DNA from: ZC4RG42 sp003242425
GTDB taxonomy: Bacteria > Pseudomonadota > Gammaproteobacteria > Burkholderiales > SG8-39
Direction: 5' to 3'
Length of the DNA: 64,000 nt
Assembly (NCBI GenBank): GCA_937907425.1
Contig: CALCIE010000024.1
Location: 1 to 64,000, forward strand
The translations under genes were made by a program, and so were the position numbers. This document shows, piece after piece, positions 9,132 to 18,140 of this stretch. Numbering within the stretch: the stretch's first letter is position 1; the number at the start of each line of letters is the position of its first letter. A model generated the notes under the pieces. It did not search any database, was not told where the DNA came from, and saw only the letters and a list, made by a program, of their open reading frames with translations.

Positions 9132-9587
9132 TTAATGCGAGACGCGGGTGACGCCGCCCTGGGTGATGAGCCGCACGCGTTCGCCGACGTTGAAGGTTTC
9201 GTCGGCTTCCTGCACCACGGTGCGCAGTTCGCCGTTGTCGAGCCGCACGGTCAGCTCCACGCCGGGTTTGCGGGTGACACCCTCTTCCGCGGCCGAACCG
9301 AGCAGACCGCCGGCCACCGCACCCAGCACGGCGCCGATGGTGCTGCCGCGTCCGCTGCCGATGCTGGAGCCGGCGATGCCGCCCACCGCACCGCCTGCGA
9401 TCGTGCCGACCGGCGTCTTCGTGCCTTCGATGGTGACGTGACGCACGCTTTCCAGCGTGCCCATGCGCACAGTGGCCTCGCGGCGCGTCTCCTCGCGGGA
9501 ATAGACGCTGCCCGAGGTGCTGCTCGCGCAGCCGGCCAGGGTGAGCGCGGCAACGAGCGTCACCAACGCGAATCTGCCTTTCAACAC
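9132..9587 (-). CDS. Glycine-zipper outer membrane lipoprotein (SlyB/Pcp-like)
   Basis: A 151-residue predicted lipoprotein. The signal peptide ends in the lipobox LTLAGC, so the mature protein starts at a lipidated cysteine. A glycine-zipper double hairpin (VGTIAGGAVGGIAG and IGAVLGAVAGGLLG) occupies the middle, followed by a small beta-rich domain. This architecture matches the SlyB/Pcp group of envelope-stabilising lipoproteins. The start is GTG, chosen because AAGGAA lies seven bases upstream; the longer frame from 9662 adds a basic stretch that would bury the signal peptide. Function is inferred from architecture. Confidence 0.75.
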   Translation of the reverse strand: MLKGRFALVTLVAALTLAGCASSTSGSVYSREETRREATVRMGTLESVRHVTIEGTKTPVGTIAGGAVGGIAGSSIGSGRGSTIGAVLGAVAGGLLGSAAEEGVTRKPGVELTVRLDNGELRTVVQEADETFNVGERVRLITQGGVTRVSH

Positions 9588-9603
9588 GATTTCGTTCCTT
9601 CCG

Positions 9604-10536
9604 TCAAAGCGGCGCGCCGAAATGCCTTTCGTACAGCGCCGAGATCTGCTCGCGGCTGGCATGGTGGTTCTGCCCGCCGCGCGAGGCGATTTTCAGCGCG
9701 CCCATGAGCGAGGCCAGTTGCCCGGTTTTGCGCCAGTCGTAGCCTGCGGCGATGCCGTACAGCAGCCCCGCGCGGTAGGCATCGCCGCATCCGGTCGGAT
9801 CGACGATCGCTTCGGGTTTCACGCTAGGGATGTGCAGGCACTCGCCGCCGGCATAGATCAGCGAGCCTTCGGCGCCTTTGGTGACTATGAGAGCCTCCAA
9901 ACCCTGCGCAAGTTCCTCCAGGCTGCGGCCGGTGCGCTCTTCCAGCAGGCGGCCTTCGTAATCGTTCACCGCGACGTAGCGCGCCTTGCCCACCATGTCG
10001 AGCAGCTCCGCGCCGCTGAACATCGGCAGCCCCTGGCCGGGATCGAAGATGAACGGAATGCCGAGCGCCGCGAGCTGCTCCACGTGGCTCAGCATGCCCT
10101 CGCGTCCGTCGGGGGCCACGATCGCCAGGTCGATGTCCATGTCGCCGGTGATGACGTTCTCGTGCGAGCAGTTCATCGCGCCCGGGTGGAAGGCGGTGAT
10201 CTGGTTGTCGTCCAGGTCGGTGGTGATGAAGGCCTGGGCCGTGAGCGTGTCGGGGATCAGGCGCACGTAGTCGCGCGGCAGCCCCAGCCGTTCGAGCCGC
10301 TCCAGATAGGGGCCCGCGTCCGCGCCGACGGTCGCCATGATGAGCGGCTGCCCGCCGAGCAGCGCGAGGTTGTAGGCGATGTTGCCGGCGCAGCCGCCGA
10401 ATTCGCGCCGCAGCTCCGGCACCAGGAAAGCGACGTTGAGGATGTGGACCTGCTCCGGCAGGATGTGATCCTTGAAGCGGCCCTTGAAGACCATGATGTT
10501 GTCGTAGGCGATGGAGCCGCAGATGAGGGTTCTCAT
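9604..10536 (-). CDS. PfkB-family carbohydrate/nucleoside kinase (adenosine kinase-like)
   Basis: A 310-residue ribokinase-fold enzyme. The N-terminal motif GGCAGNIAYNLALLG near residue 47 and the C-terminal signature DPTGCGDAYRAG near residue 245, with the catalytic aspartate in GCGD, are complete. Close betaproteobacterial relatives are usually annotated as adenosine kinase or carbohydrate kinase; the sugar or nucleoside substrate cannot be read from sequence. It ends 16 nt before the lipoprotein gene start region and about 100 nt after tpx, on the same strand. Confidence 0.8.
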   Translation of the reverse strand: MRTLICGSIAYDNIMVFKGRFKDHILPEQVHILNVAFLVPELRREFGGCAGNIAYNLALLGGQPLIMATVGADAGPYLERLERLGLPRDYVRLIPDTLTAQAFITTDLDDNQITAFHPGAMNCSHENVITGDMDIDLAIVAPDGREGMLSHVEQLAALGIPFIFDPGQGLPMFSGAELLDMVGKARYVAVNDYEGRLLEERTGRSLEELAQGLEALIVTKGAEGSLIYAGGECLHIPSVKPEAIVDPTGCGDAYRAGLLYGIAAGYDWRKTGQLASLMGALKIASRGGQNHHASREQISALYERHFGAPL

Positions 10537-10639
10537 AGTCGGGCAATGGTCGGAGACGGCGCGGCGCCGGCGGCGAAGCGGTGCGCCTCGCCCCCGGACC
10601 GCGCCCGGTTGCGCGGGGTGGCGGCAGCCACGCGCGCGT

Positions 10640-11140
10640 TCACTTCAAAGTGGCCAGCGCCGCGTCGTAGTCGGGTTCGGTCTTGATTTCGGAGACCAGC
10701 TGCGAGTGCAGGACCTTGTCGTTCTCGTCCAGCACCACCACCGCACGCGCGCAAAGCCCCGCGAGCGGGCCGTCGGCGATTTCCACGCCGTAGTTGGCGA
10801 GGAACTCGCGGTTGCGGAAGGTCGACAACGGCACCACGTTGGCGATGCCTTCGGTGCTGCAGAAGCGGCCCATGGCGAAAGGCAGGTCGGCGGAGACCAC
10901 CAGCACCACGGTATTGGCCAGCGCGCCGGCCTGCTCGTTGAACTTGCGCGTCGAGGTCGCGCAGATCGGCGTGTCCAGGCTCGGCACGATGTTCAGCACC
11001 TTGCGCTTGCCGGCGAAATCCTTGAGCGACACGGGCTTCAGATCCTTGCCGACCAGGGTGAAGTCCGGCGCCTGTTCGCCCGGCGCCGGCAGCTTGCCGT
11101 TGACGGTGACGGGATTGCCGGCGAGAGTGACGGTAGCCAT
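10640..11140 (-). CDS. tpx: Thiol peroxidase Tpx
   Basis: An atypical 2-Cys peroxiredoxin of 166 residues that reduces hydroperoxides with electrons from thioredoxin. The peroxidatic cysteine lies in SLDTPICATSTRKFNE near residue 60 and the resolving cysteine in GRFCSTEG near residue 94, the usual Tpx pattern. GAGGAGA sits seven bases before the ATG. The longer reading frame starting at 11719 runs through the neighbouring gene in another frame and is rejected. Confidence 0.95.
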   Translation of the reverse strand: MATVTLAGNPVTVNGKLPAPGEQAPDFTLVGKDLKPVSLKDFAGKRKVLNIVPSLDTPICATSTRKFNEQAGALANTVVLVVSADLPFAMGRFCSTEGIANVVPLSTFRNREFLANYGVEIADGPLAGLCARAVVVLDENDKVLHSQLVSEIKTEPDYDAALATLK

Positions 11141-11256
11141 ATCGGTTCTCCTCATTGATGATCGTTGGACGGGGCGGCCGCGGCTGCTGCCGGCCTGGCG
11201 CCCTTCTTCGTCGGACGGGGCCGCAAGAATACCCGATGCGGGAGGCGTCGTCCCGC

Positions 11257-12126
11257 TCAAGGATAGAACACGTACAGCCGGTAGCCGCTCGCGCCCAGCC
11301 CGGCCACGTCCAGATGAAGCTCGAAGGGCAGCTCGGTGTTGGGGGCGAAGAAGGCCGCGCCGGCCTGGGGCGGCAGATAGTCGGCCGGTTTCAGAACCCG
11401 CCGCGCCACGGTGACGTTGGTCTCGTCGGTGAGTGTGAGCTCGATCGAGGGATAAGCCTGCGGGAACGCGGCGCGGTTGCGCAGCACGGCCGAGAGTTTC
11501 AGCACGTCCTGGGCTCCGGCCACGGCCTGCAATTCCGAGCCTTCCAGCGTGATGAACTCGATTTCGCGCGAATAGGGCACTTCGCAGCCGACCAGCGCGC
11601 AGGCCCGCTCCAGCGCGGGCCGCGCACTGGGCAGGGCGCGCGCGAGCTCGGTGCGGAACAGATACGCCCCCTGCAACAGCAGCAGCAGGATCAGGAACAC
11701 CGTCGCGGCGGTCCACCACGGCCCGGCGCCGTTGCGGCCCGTTTGCGCTTTAGGTCCGAAATCGAACTGGGTGGCATCGGCCATGCTGAGCGCGACGGGT
11801 TCCTGATGCGCCGGCTGGGCCTGCGAGGGCGCCGGGGCGGGGGCTTCGTCGCGCGATGCCGGCTCTGGGCGGAGCGCCTCGCGTGGTGCCGGTGCGGCGG
11901 CAGGTGCCTTTTCCGGTGAAGCCGGGGCCGCCTGCTTCGCTTCGGCGACCGGCTCCGGCTGCGGCACCGATTGGGCCGGCGGCTCGGGTTCCACCACCAG
12001 ATGGCGATGGGCGTTGAACACCACCTGGCAGCGGCCGCAGCGCACCTGTCCCTGGCGCGCGTCGAGCTGTTCCTGATAGATGCGGAACGCGGTGTTGCAG
12101 GCCGGGCAGCGCGTGATCATCCTCAT
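11257..12126 (-). CDS. Zinc-ribbon and DUF3426 membrane protein
   Basis: A 289-residue protein common in betaproteobacteria next to prmA. An N-terminal MJ0042-type zinc ribbon carries two CxxC pairs (CPAC and CGRC, about residues 8-33). A long Pro/Ala/Glu-rich linker follows, then one membrane segment (WWTAATVFLILLLLLQG, near residue 140) and a DUF3426 domain predicted outside the cytoplasm. The ATG overlaps the prmA stop as ATGA, which supports translational coupling and this start. Biological role is unknown. Confidence 0.8.
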   Translation of the reverse strand: MRMITRCPACNTAFRIYQEQLDARQGQVRCGRCQVVFNAHRHLVVEPEPPAQSVPQPEPVAEAKQAAPASPEKAPAAAPAPREALRPEPASRDEAPAPAPSQAQPAHQEPVALSMADATQFDFGPKAQTGRNGAGPWWTAATVFLILLLLLQGAYLFRTELARALPSARPALERACALVGCEVPYSREIEFITLEGSELQAVAGAQDVLKLSAVLRNRAAFPQAYPSIELTLTDETNVTVARRVLKPADYLPPQAGAAFFAPNTELPFELHLDVAGLGASGYRLYVFYP

Positions 12127-13010
12127 CGGCGCACGCCCTCCAATGCCGTCCAGCCCTCCTCGCTGACGTACACCTGCATGTCGAACCACGGCCTGTAGGC
12201 CGCGGCCACTTCCTCGGCCTGGGCGTCGAGCAGTCCGGCGAGCACGATGCGTCCGCCGCTGCGGCAGTGCGAAGCGAGCAGCGGCGCGAGCACCTTGAGC
12301 GGCATGGCGAGGATGTTGGCGAGCACCAGATCGGCCTGCAGTTCCAGCGGCGTCTCGGTGTCGATGAAGCGTGCCCGGACGCCGTTGTTGGCGGCATTGA
12401 GCCGCGCCTGCTCGACGGCCGTGGGATCGATGTCCACGCCGGTGGCCTTGCCCGCCCCCAGCTTCATTGCGGCAATGGCGAGCACGCCGGAGCCGCAGCC
12501 GTAATCGAGCACCTCCTCGCCGCCGCGCACGCGTTCGTCGAGCCAGCGCAGGCACAGGCGCGTGGTGGGATGGCTGCCGGTGCCGAAGGCGAGCCCCGGA
12601 TCCAGACGCAGGACGATCGCATCCGGCGCCGGCGGCTCATGCCAGGAGGGCACGATCCACAGGCGTTCGCTGATGCGGATGGGATCGAACTGGGCCTGGG
12701 TGAGGCGCACCCAGTCCTGTTCGGGGACGGCCTCGGTGCGGTAGGGCGGCGTCTCGATGCCGGCCTCGGCGGCAGCTTCCGTCACCAGCCGGGTCACGTC
12801 CGTATCCGGTTCGCACAGCGCGCGGACGAGGGCGCGGCGCCACACCGCTTCGGAGGGTACCCCCGGCTCGCCGAACAGAGGCTGCTCCTCGGGCGTGCCG
12901 GCCGCCGCGTCCTCCACCGTCACCGACAGCGCGCCGTGCGCGAGCAGCGCGTCGGACATCGCGTCCGTGTCGGCGGCGTCGACTTCCAGTATCAGCGCAA
13001 TCCAGGGCAT
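12123..13010 (-). CDS. prmA: Ribosomal protein L11 methyltransferase PrmA
   Basis: PrmA trimethylates ribosomal protein L11. The 295-residue protein has the N-terminal L11-recognition domain (MPWIALILEVDAADTDAM) and a Rossmann methyltransferase domain with the SAM motif VLDYGCGSGVLAIAA near residue 168 and the motif ANILAMPL near 231. The gene lies about 60 nt after accC and is joined by ATGA to the DUF3426 gene, so accB-accC-prmA-DUF3426 probably form one transcript. Confidence 0.95.
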   Translation of the reverse strand: MPWIALILEVDAADTDAMSDALLAHGALSVTVEDAAAGTPEEQPLFGEPGVPSEAVWRRALVRALCEPDTDVTRLVTEAAAEAGIETPPYRTEAVPEQDWVRLTQAQFDPIRISERLWIVPSWHEPPAPDAIVLRLDPGLAFGTGSHPTTRLCLRWLDERVRGGEEVLDYGCGSGVLAIAAMKLGAGKATGVDIDPTAVEQARLNAANNGVRARFIDTETPLELQADLVLANILAMPLKVLAPLLASHCRSGGRIVLAGLLDAQAEEVAAAYRPWFDMQVYVSEEGWTALEGVRR

Positions 13011-13071
13011 GACGGTCGCTCGCTCGCGCCCGCTGACGAGCGCGCTGCCGCCGGCGGCGGGCCGCCGGCCG

Positions 13072-14430
13072 TTATTCCTCGGGACGCTTGGCGTCGGCGA
13101 GTTTCTGTTCCAGGTAATGGATGCTCGTCGCGCCCTTGAGGAAATTGGCGTCGAGCATCAGTTCCTGGTGCAGCGGGATGTTCGTCTTGATGCCCTCGAC
13201 CACCATTTCCGACAGCGCGATGCGCATGCGTCGTATGGCTTGTTCGCGCGTGGCACCGTAGGCAATGAGCTTGCCGATCATGGAATCGTAGTACGGCGGC
13301 ACGAAGTAGCCGTGGTACACGTGCGAGTCTACGCGGATCCCCGGCCCGCCGGGCGGATGGTAGGAGGTGATCCGGCCGGGCGAAGGCACGAAGGTGAAGG
13401 GGTCCTCCGCGTTGATGCGGCATTCGATAGCATGGCCGCGCAGCTCCACGTCGCGCTGGCGGATGCTGAGCTTCTCGCCGGCGGCGATGCGGATCTGCTG
13501 CTGCACGATGTCGATGCCCGTGATCATTTCCGTGACGGGGTGCTCGACCTGCACGCGCGTGTTCATCTCGATGAAATAGAACTCGCCGTTCTCGTACAGG
13601 AACTCGAACGTCCCGGCACCGCGGTAGTTGATGCGCCGGCAGGCTTCCGCGCAGCGCTCGCCGATGCGGGCACGCTGCCGCGGCGTGATGCCGGGCGCCG
13701 GCGCCTCCTCCAGCACTTTCTGGTGGCGGCGCTGCATGGAGCAGTCGCGCTCGCCCAGGTAGATGACGTTGCGGTAGGCGTCGGCGAGGACCTGGATCTC
13801 GATGTGGCGCGGGTTCTCCAGGTACTTCTCCATGTAGACGGTCGGGTTGCCGAACGCCGCCTGCGCTTCCGCGCGCGTCATCTGCACAGCGTTGAGCAGC
13901 GCCGCCTCGGTGTGGACGACGCGCATCCCGCGCCCGCCGCCGCCGCCGGCGGCCTTGATGATCACCGGATACTTGATGTCGCGGGCGATGCGGATGACCT
14001 CTGCCGGGTCTTCAGGCAAGGGTCCGTCCGAGCCCGGCACGCACGGCACCCCGGCCTTGATCATGGCTTCCTTGGCGGCGACCTTGTCGCCCATCAGGCG
14101 GATGTTCTCGGGGCGCGGCCCGATGAACACGAAACCGCTCTTCTCCACCCGCTCGGCGAAGTCGGCGTTCTCGGAGAGAAAACCGTAGCCCGGATGGATG
14201 GCCTCGGCGTCGGTCACCTCGGCCGCGGCGATGATGGCCGGGATGTTGAGATAGGACTGGGCGGACGGGGCCGGGCCGATGCAGACCGACTCGTCGGCCA
14301 GCTTCACGTATTTGGCGTCGCGGTCGGCCTCGGAATGGACCACGACCGTGCGGATGCCCATTTCGCGGCAGGCCCGCTGGATGCGGAGCGCGATCTCGCC
14401 CCGGTTGGCAATGAGGATCTTTTCGAACAT
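13072..14430 (-). CDS. accC: Acetyl-CoA carboxylase, biotin carboxylase subunit
   Basis: AccC carboxylates the biotin on AccB using ATP and bicarbonate, the first half-reaction of fatty acid synthesis. All 452 residues are present: N-terminal MFEKILIANRGEIALRIQRAC, the glycine-rich ATP loop AAGGGGGRGMRVV near residue 161, the KYLENPRHIEIQ motif near 202 and the catalytic FIEMNTRVQVEHPVTE segment near 286. It follows accB by 18 nt. The frame is intact with no unusual substitutions visible. Confidence 0.97.
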   Translation of the reverse strand: MFEKILIANRGEIALRIQRACREMGIRTVVVHSEADRDAKYVKLADESVCIGPAPSAQSYLNIPAIIAAAEVTDAEAIHPGYGFLSENADFAERVEKSGFVFIGPRPENIRLMGDKVAAKEAMIKAGVPCVPGSDGPLPEDPAEVIRIARDIKYPVIIKAAGGGGGRGMRVVHTEAALLNAVQMTRAEAQAAFGNPTVYMEKYLENPRHIEIQVLADAYRNVIYLGERDCSMQRRHQKVLEEAPAPGITPRQRARIGERCAEACRRINYRGAGTFEFLYENGEFYFIEMNTRVQVEHPVTEMITGIDIVQQQIRIAAGEKLSIRQRDVELRGHAIECRINAEDPFTFVPSPGRITSYHPPGGPGIRVDSHVYHGYFVPPYYDSMIGKLIAYGATREQAIRRMRIALSEMVVEGIKTNIPLHQELMLDANFLKGATSIHYLEQKLADAKRPEE

Positions 14431-14448
14431 TTGGAATGCGACGCGGGA

Positions 14449-14910
14449 TTACTCGATGACGAACAGCGGTTCGCCGTATTCGACCGGCTGCCCGTTTTCG
14501 ATCAGGATCGCCTTGATCACGCCGTCTTTGTCGCACTCGATTTCGTTCAGCAGCTTCATCGCCTCGATGATGCAGAGCGTCTGGCCGACCTTGACCGCGT
14601 CGCCCACCTCCACGAAGGGTTTGGCGCCGGGCGAGGGGGCGCGGTAGAAGGTGCCCACCATCGGCGACTTCACCACATGGCCCTTCGGCAGCTCCGGCTC
14701 GGCGGCCGGCGCGGGGGCCGGCGCCGCGGCGGGAGCGGCAGGCAGCGCGGCCGGCGCCGGCATCCCCGGCGGGGCGCTGACGTAGACCTCGCGCTGCGGG
14801 CCGCCGCCGCGGACGATCCGCACTTTTTCGTCGTTTTCGGTGACCTCCAGTTCGGCGATGCCGGATTCCTGGACGAGGTCGATGAGTTTTTTCAGTTTGC
14901 GCAAATCCAT
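14449..14910 (-). CDS. accB: Acetyl-CoA carboxylase, biotin carboxyl carrier protein
   Basis: A 153-residue carrier that swings carboxybiotin between AccC and the transferase subunits. The C-terminal biotinyl domain has the acceptor lysine in IEAMKLLNEIE near residue 118 and the thumb segment FYRAPSPGAKPFVEVG. A Pro/Ala-rich linker (residues 50-75) separates it from the N-terminal MDLRKLKKLIDLV helix. GGAGGAG precedes the ATG. The longer frame to 15006 enters the aroQ end and is rejected. Confidence 0.96.
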   Translation of the reverse strand: MDLRKLKKLIDLVQESGIAELEVTENDEKVRIVRGGGPQREVYVSAPPGMPAPAALPAAPAAAPAPAPAAEPELPKGHVVKSPMVGTFYRAPSPGAKPFVEVGDAVKVGQTLCIIEAMKLLNEIECDKDGVIKAILIENGQPVEYGEPLFVIE

Positions 14911-14948
14911 GGGGAAACTCCTCCGCACGGCGCCGGCAGGCGCGTGCT

Positions 14949-15422
14949 TCAGTGCTCGGACGCGTAGGCCAGTGCGTATTCGTAGCCCCGGCTGCCGAGG
15001 CCGCAAATGGTCCCGACCGCCAGATCACTGAAATAGGAATGGCGGCGGAAGGCTTCGCGTGCATGCACGTTGGACAGATGTACCTCGATGAACGGGATGG
15101 CCACCGCCGCCAGGGCGTCGCGGAGCGCGACACTGGTATGGGTGAACCCGCCCGGATTGATTACGATGAACGAAAATCCCTGCTCTTTCGCGGCATGAAT
15201 GCGCTCGATCAGCGCACCTTCGTGATTGCTCTGGAAGCACTCCACGGCCACGCCGCGCGCCGCGCCGAGTTCGACCAGCCGGGCGTTGATGGCTTCCAGG
15301 GTTTCACTGCCGTAGATCTCCGGCTCGCGCGTCCCCAGCAGATTGAGGTTGGGGCCGTGGATGACGAGAATCCGACGGCGTCCGTCCGGGACTTTCTCAG
15401 CTTGAGCTCTGGTTTTCGGCAT
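14949..15422 (-). CDS. aroQ: Type II 3-dehydroquinate dehydratase
   Basis: AroQ converts 3-dehydroquinate to 3-dehydroshikimate in the shikimate pathway. The 157-residue protein carries the family motifs ILVIHGPNLNLLGTREPEIYG (catalytic tyrosine), NHEGALIERIH, INPGGFTHTSVALRDAL and EVHLSNVHAREAFRRHSYFS. A 16-residue N-terminal extension precedes the core. Its start lies inside the end of the TlpA-like gene (26-nt overlap), and accB follows 38 nt downstream, so it is part of the same minus-strand run. Confidence 0.96.
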   Translation of the reverse strand: MPKTRAQAEKVPDGRRRILVIHGPNLNLLGTREPEIYGSETLEAINARLVELGAARGVAVECFQSNHEGALIERIHAAKEQGFSFIVINPGGFTHTSVALRDALAAVAIPFIEVHLSNVHAREAFRRHSYFSDLAVGTICGLGSRGYEYALAYASEH

Positions 15423-16026
15423 GGGCGCGAGTTTGCCGCAGTTCCCTGCCGTTGTCCAAATATTTGCCGGAAGTTAGCGGAATTTCGCGCTGCCAGGCCT
15501 GCGGCGCGGGGCCCAGCCACTCGATCAGATCCCTTTCCTCGATCCGGCCCAGCTTGGTGCGCGAGACACTGCCGTCCGGCTCCACCAGCACCGTGAAGGG
15601 CAAACCGCCGGCCGGATTGCCGAGGCGGCGGACCAGTTCCAATGCTTCCGCGCCGCCGATGAGGATGGGGTAGCGGATGTCGAGCTGGGTGACGAATTGC
15701 TGCACGGGCGCCGCAGAATCGACGGCGATCCCCACAAATTCGACGCCGTTCGAGGCATATTGTGCCCGCGCCTGGTTGAGCAGAGGCATCTCCTCGCGAC
15801 AAGGGGCGCACCAGGTCGCCCAGAAATTCACGACCAGCCGGCGGCCGCGCCATTGCGACAACGTGGCGGGCGTGCCGGACAGGGTCGTGAAGGGGGTCCG
15901 CAGCAAAGCGGCCGAGCCGGCCGGTTCGGGGCTGCCGCTGCGGGCCACGTAGCCCACATAAATGCCGGCTGCGAGCGCGGCCGCGCATAGCAGGCCGCCA
16001 AGGAGGTAAATCCGCGTTCTAGGCAT
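15397..16026 (-). CDS. TlpA-family membrane-anchored thiol-disulfide oxidoreductase
   Basis: A 209-residue protein with one N-terminal membrane anchor (YLLGGLLCAAALAAGIYVGY) and a periplasmic thioredoxin fold. The active site is WATWCAPCREEMP near residue 73, and the cis-proline loop is GGLPFTVLV. Such proteins reduce periplasmic disulfides, often for cytochrome c maturation or metallocentre assembly. The substrate is not shown here: no ccm genes are nearby. It overlaps aroQ by 26 nt and the upstream gene by 8 nt. Confidence 0.85.
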   Translation of the reverse strand: MPRTRIYLLGGLLCAAALAAGIYVGYVARSGSPEPAGSAALLRTPFTTLSGTPATLSQWRGRRLVVNFWATWCAPCREEMPLLNQARAQYASNGVEFVGIAVDSAAPVQQFVTQLDIRYPILIGGAEALELVRRLGNPAGGLPFTVLVEPDGSVSRTKLGRIEERDLIEWLGPAPQAWQREIPLTSGKYLDNGRELRQTRAHAENQSSS

Positions 16027-16627
16027 CGCTGGCGACGAGTTCTGCCACGGCGCTCAGGTTGGCGCGTTCGATTACGCGCGCCGTGGGCGAGGCCTTCAGA
16101 GTTCTGCGTTCGTCGTTGGACGGATAGACGTAGAGATTCACCGGCACGCCCGCCCATTCCAGCCGCAGCACTTCCATGGGGCGGACCTCTTCGCTGACGG
16201 GGCGGCGCTCGGCCACGTCGTAGGGAATGGCGCGGTTGAGCAGGTAGAGCTCCAGCGCCTTGAGGTCGTCGGTGTAGAGCTGCAGGTCGATGTCGGCATA
16301 GCGGCCGGCGGTGCCCTTGAGCACCGAGCCGGCGAGGTAGGGCCGGAAATCGCTCAGTGCGCGCATGACTTCCAGGGCGATGGCCCGCAACCGGCGGATG
16401 CGCTCGCGCTGTTCCTCGCCCTGGTAGAGCGCCTGGTAGGCGAGCAGTTCGGCCTCGACCTCCTCGTTGGCGGGCAGCGACTGCGTGTCGGAGGCGCCGA
16501 GCTGACGCGCGGCCTTGCGCTTGGCGAGCGCGTAGTCCTCGATCCCGTCTTCGGCCATCAACCGGGCCGCGGCGGCCGCGATGCGCGCGCGCATCTGCGC
16601 CTGCTTGGGCTTGCTGTCTTTGGGCAT
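16019..16627 (-). CDS. Uncharacterised nucleotidyltransferase-like protein
   Basis: A 202-residue cytosolic protein of unknown function. A GS motif followed by a DxD pair (GSVLKGTAGRYADIDLQL, near residue 100) is the pattern of the DNA polymerase beta/MNT nucleotidyltransferase fold. The N-terminal 60 residues are a basic helical region (AAAAARLMAEDGIEDYALAKR) that loosely resembles the first helices of TetR-type regulators, though the domain is too short to assign. It overlaps the TlpA-like gene by 8 nt and is divergent from mpl. Substrate and partner are unknown. Confidence 0.65.
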   Translation of the reverse strand: MPKDSKPKQAQMRARIAAAAARLMAEDGIEDYALAKRKAARQLGASDTQSLPANEEVEAELLAYQALYQGEEQRERIRRLRAIALEVMRALSDFRPYLAGSVLKGTAGRYADIDLQLYTDDLKALELYLLNRAIPYDVAERRPVSEEVRPMEVLRLEWAGVPVNLYVYPSNDERRTLKASPTARVIERANLSAVAELVASDA

Positions 16628-16732
16628 GGTGCGACGGGTCCAGGAGGCCGAACGGGCAAGACGCATGATACCAGCCTCGTTTCGGGATGAACGCGCGCGG
16701 TGCGGGTCGCCGCACCGGTAGAATGCCGGCCC

Positions 16733-18079
16733 ATGCACATCCATATTCTCGGCATCTGCGGCACCTTCATGGGCGGTGTCGCCGTGCTCGCCAAGGCCGC
16801 CGGCCATCGCGTCACCGGTTGCGACGCCAACGTCTACCCGCCCATGAGCACGCAGCTCGAGGAGCAGGGCATCGCCGTCTACGAGGGCTATGGCGCCGAG
16901 CAGCTGGAGCTGCGGCCCGATCTGTGGGTGATCGGCAATGTGGTGACGCGCGGCAATCCGCTCATGGAAGCCATCCTCGATCGTGGTGACCGCTACGTCT
17001 CCGGCCCGCAATGGCTGGCGGAGAACGTGCTGGCCGGCAAGTGGGTGCTCGCGGTCGCGGGCACGCACGGCAAGACGACCACCACCTCGATGCTCGCCTG
17101 GATTCTCGAATATGCGGGCCGCCGGCCGGGCTTCCTCATCGGCGGCGTGCCGCAGAACTTCGGCGTCTCGGCGCGCCACAGCGAAGGCGGGCTGTTCGTC
17201 ATCGAGGCGGACGAGTACGACACCGCCTTTTTCGACAAGCGCTCGAAGTTCGTCCACTACCGGCCGCGCACGGCCATCCTCAACAACCTCGAATACGACC
17301 ACGCCGACATCTTCCCGGATCTCGCGGCGATCGAGACCCAGTTCCATCATCTGGTGCGTACCGTGCCGGCCTCCGGCCGCATCGTGGTCAACGCCAGGGA
17401 GCCGGCGCTCGAACGGGTGCTGGCGCGCGGCTGCTGGTCCGAAGTCGTGCGTTTCGGCACGCCCGAGGGCTGGTCGTCCGGGGAGGTGGACGACGAAGGC
17501 TTCGAAGTGCTCGAAGCCGGCCGGCCGGTCGGCCGGGTGTGCTGGACGCTCACGGGGGCGCACAACCGCGACAACGCGCTCGCCGCCATCGCCGCGGCGC
17601 AGCACGTCGGCGTGCCGCCCGCGCTCGCCGTCGAGGCGCTGGCGCAGTTCCGCAACGTCAAGCGCCGCATGGAACTGCGCGGCACCGTGAACGGCATCTC
17701 GGTGTACGACGATTTCGCCCATCACCCCACCGCCATCCGCACCACCGTCGACGGTCTGCGGCAACGCGTGGGCAACGGGCGCATCCTCGCGGTGCTGGAG
17801 CCGCGCTCGAACACCATGAAGCTCGGCGTCATGAAGGATGCGCTGCCCGACAGCCTGCGCGAGGCCGACCGCGTCTACTGCTACACCCAGGGCCTGGGCT
17901 GGGATGCCGCGGCGGCGCTCGCCCCGCTCGGGGAGCGGGCGCGCTGCACGGAAGATCTCGCCGAACTCGTGGAGCTCGTGGCGGGCGAAGCGCGGCCCGG
18001 CGACTACATCCTGGTGATGAGCAACGGCGGCTTCGGCGGCGTGCACGACAAGCTGCTCGCCCGCCTGGGCCGGGCTTGA
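16733..18079 (+). CDS. mpl: UDP-N-acetylmuramate:L-alanyl-gamma-D-glutamyl-meso-diaminopimelate ligase
   Basis: Mpl reattaches recycled murein tripeptide to UDP-MurNAc. The 448-residue protein has the Mur-ligase dinucleotide-like start MHIHILGICGTFMGGVA, the ATP loop GTHGKTTTTSM near residue 116, the EADEYDTAFFDKRSKF segment and the C-terminal DDFAHHPTAIRTT motif typical of Mpl. The ATG at the MHIHIL sequence is chosen; an upstream in-frame GTG adds 11 residues outside the family alignment. No mur operon surrounds it, as expected for a recycling enzyme. Confidence 0.95.
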   Translation: MHIHILGICGTFMGGVAVLAKAAGHRVTGCDANVYPPMSTQLEEQGIAVYEGYGAEQLELRPDLWVIGNVVTRGNPLMEAILDRGDRYVSGPQWLAENVLAGKWVLAVAGTHGKTTTTSMLAWILEYAGRRPGFLIGGVPQNFGVSARHSEGGLFVIEADEYDTAFFDKRSKFVHYRPRTAILNNLEYDHADIFPDLAAIETQFHHLVRTVPASGRIVVNAREPALERVLARGCWSEVVRFGTPEGWSSGEVDDEGFEVLEAGRPVGRVCWTLTGAHNRDNALAAIAAAQHVGVPPALAVEALAQFRNVKRRMELRGTVNGISVYDDFAHHPTAIRTTVDGLRQRVGNGRILAVLEPRSNTMKLGVMKDALPDSLREADRVYCYTQGLGWDAAAALAPLGERARCTEDLAELVELVAGEARPGDYILVMSNGGFGGVHDKLLARLGRA

Positions 18080-18140
18080 GCGGGTCGGCGCGACGGGACG
18101 CGCGAGTGAAAACGTTTCGCGGATTCGGCGTCGAGGCGGC

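Noticed and set aside
16019..16627. MNT/HEPN toxin-antitoxin module
   Set aside because: The nucleotidyltransferase-like gene has no HEPN partner; its neighbours are tlpA-like and mpl.
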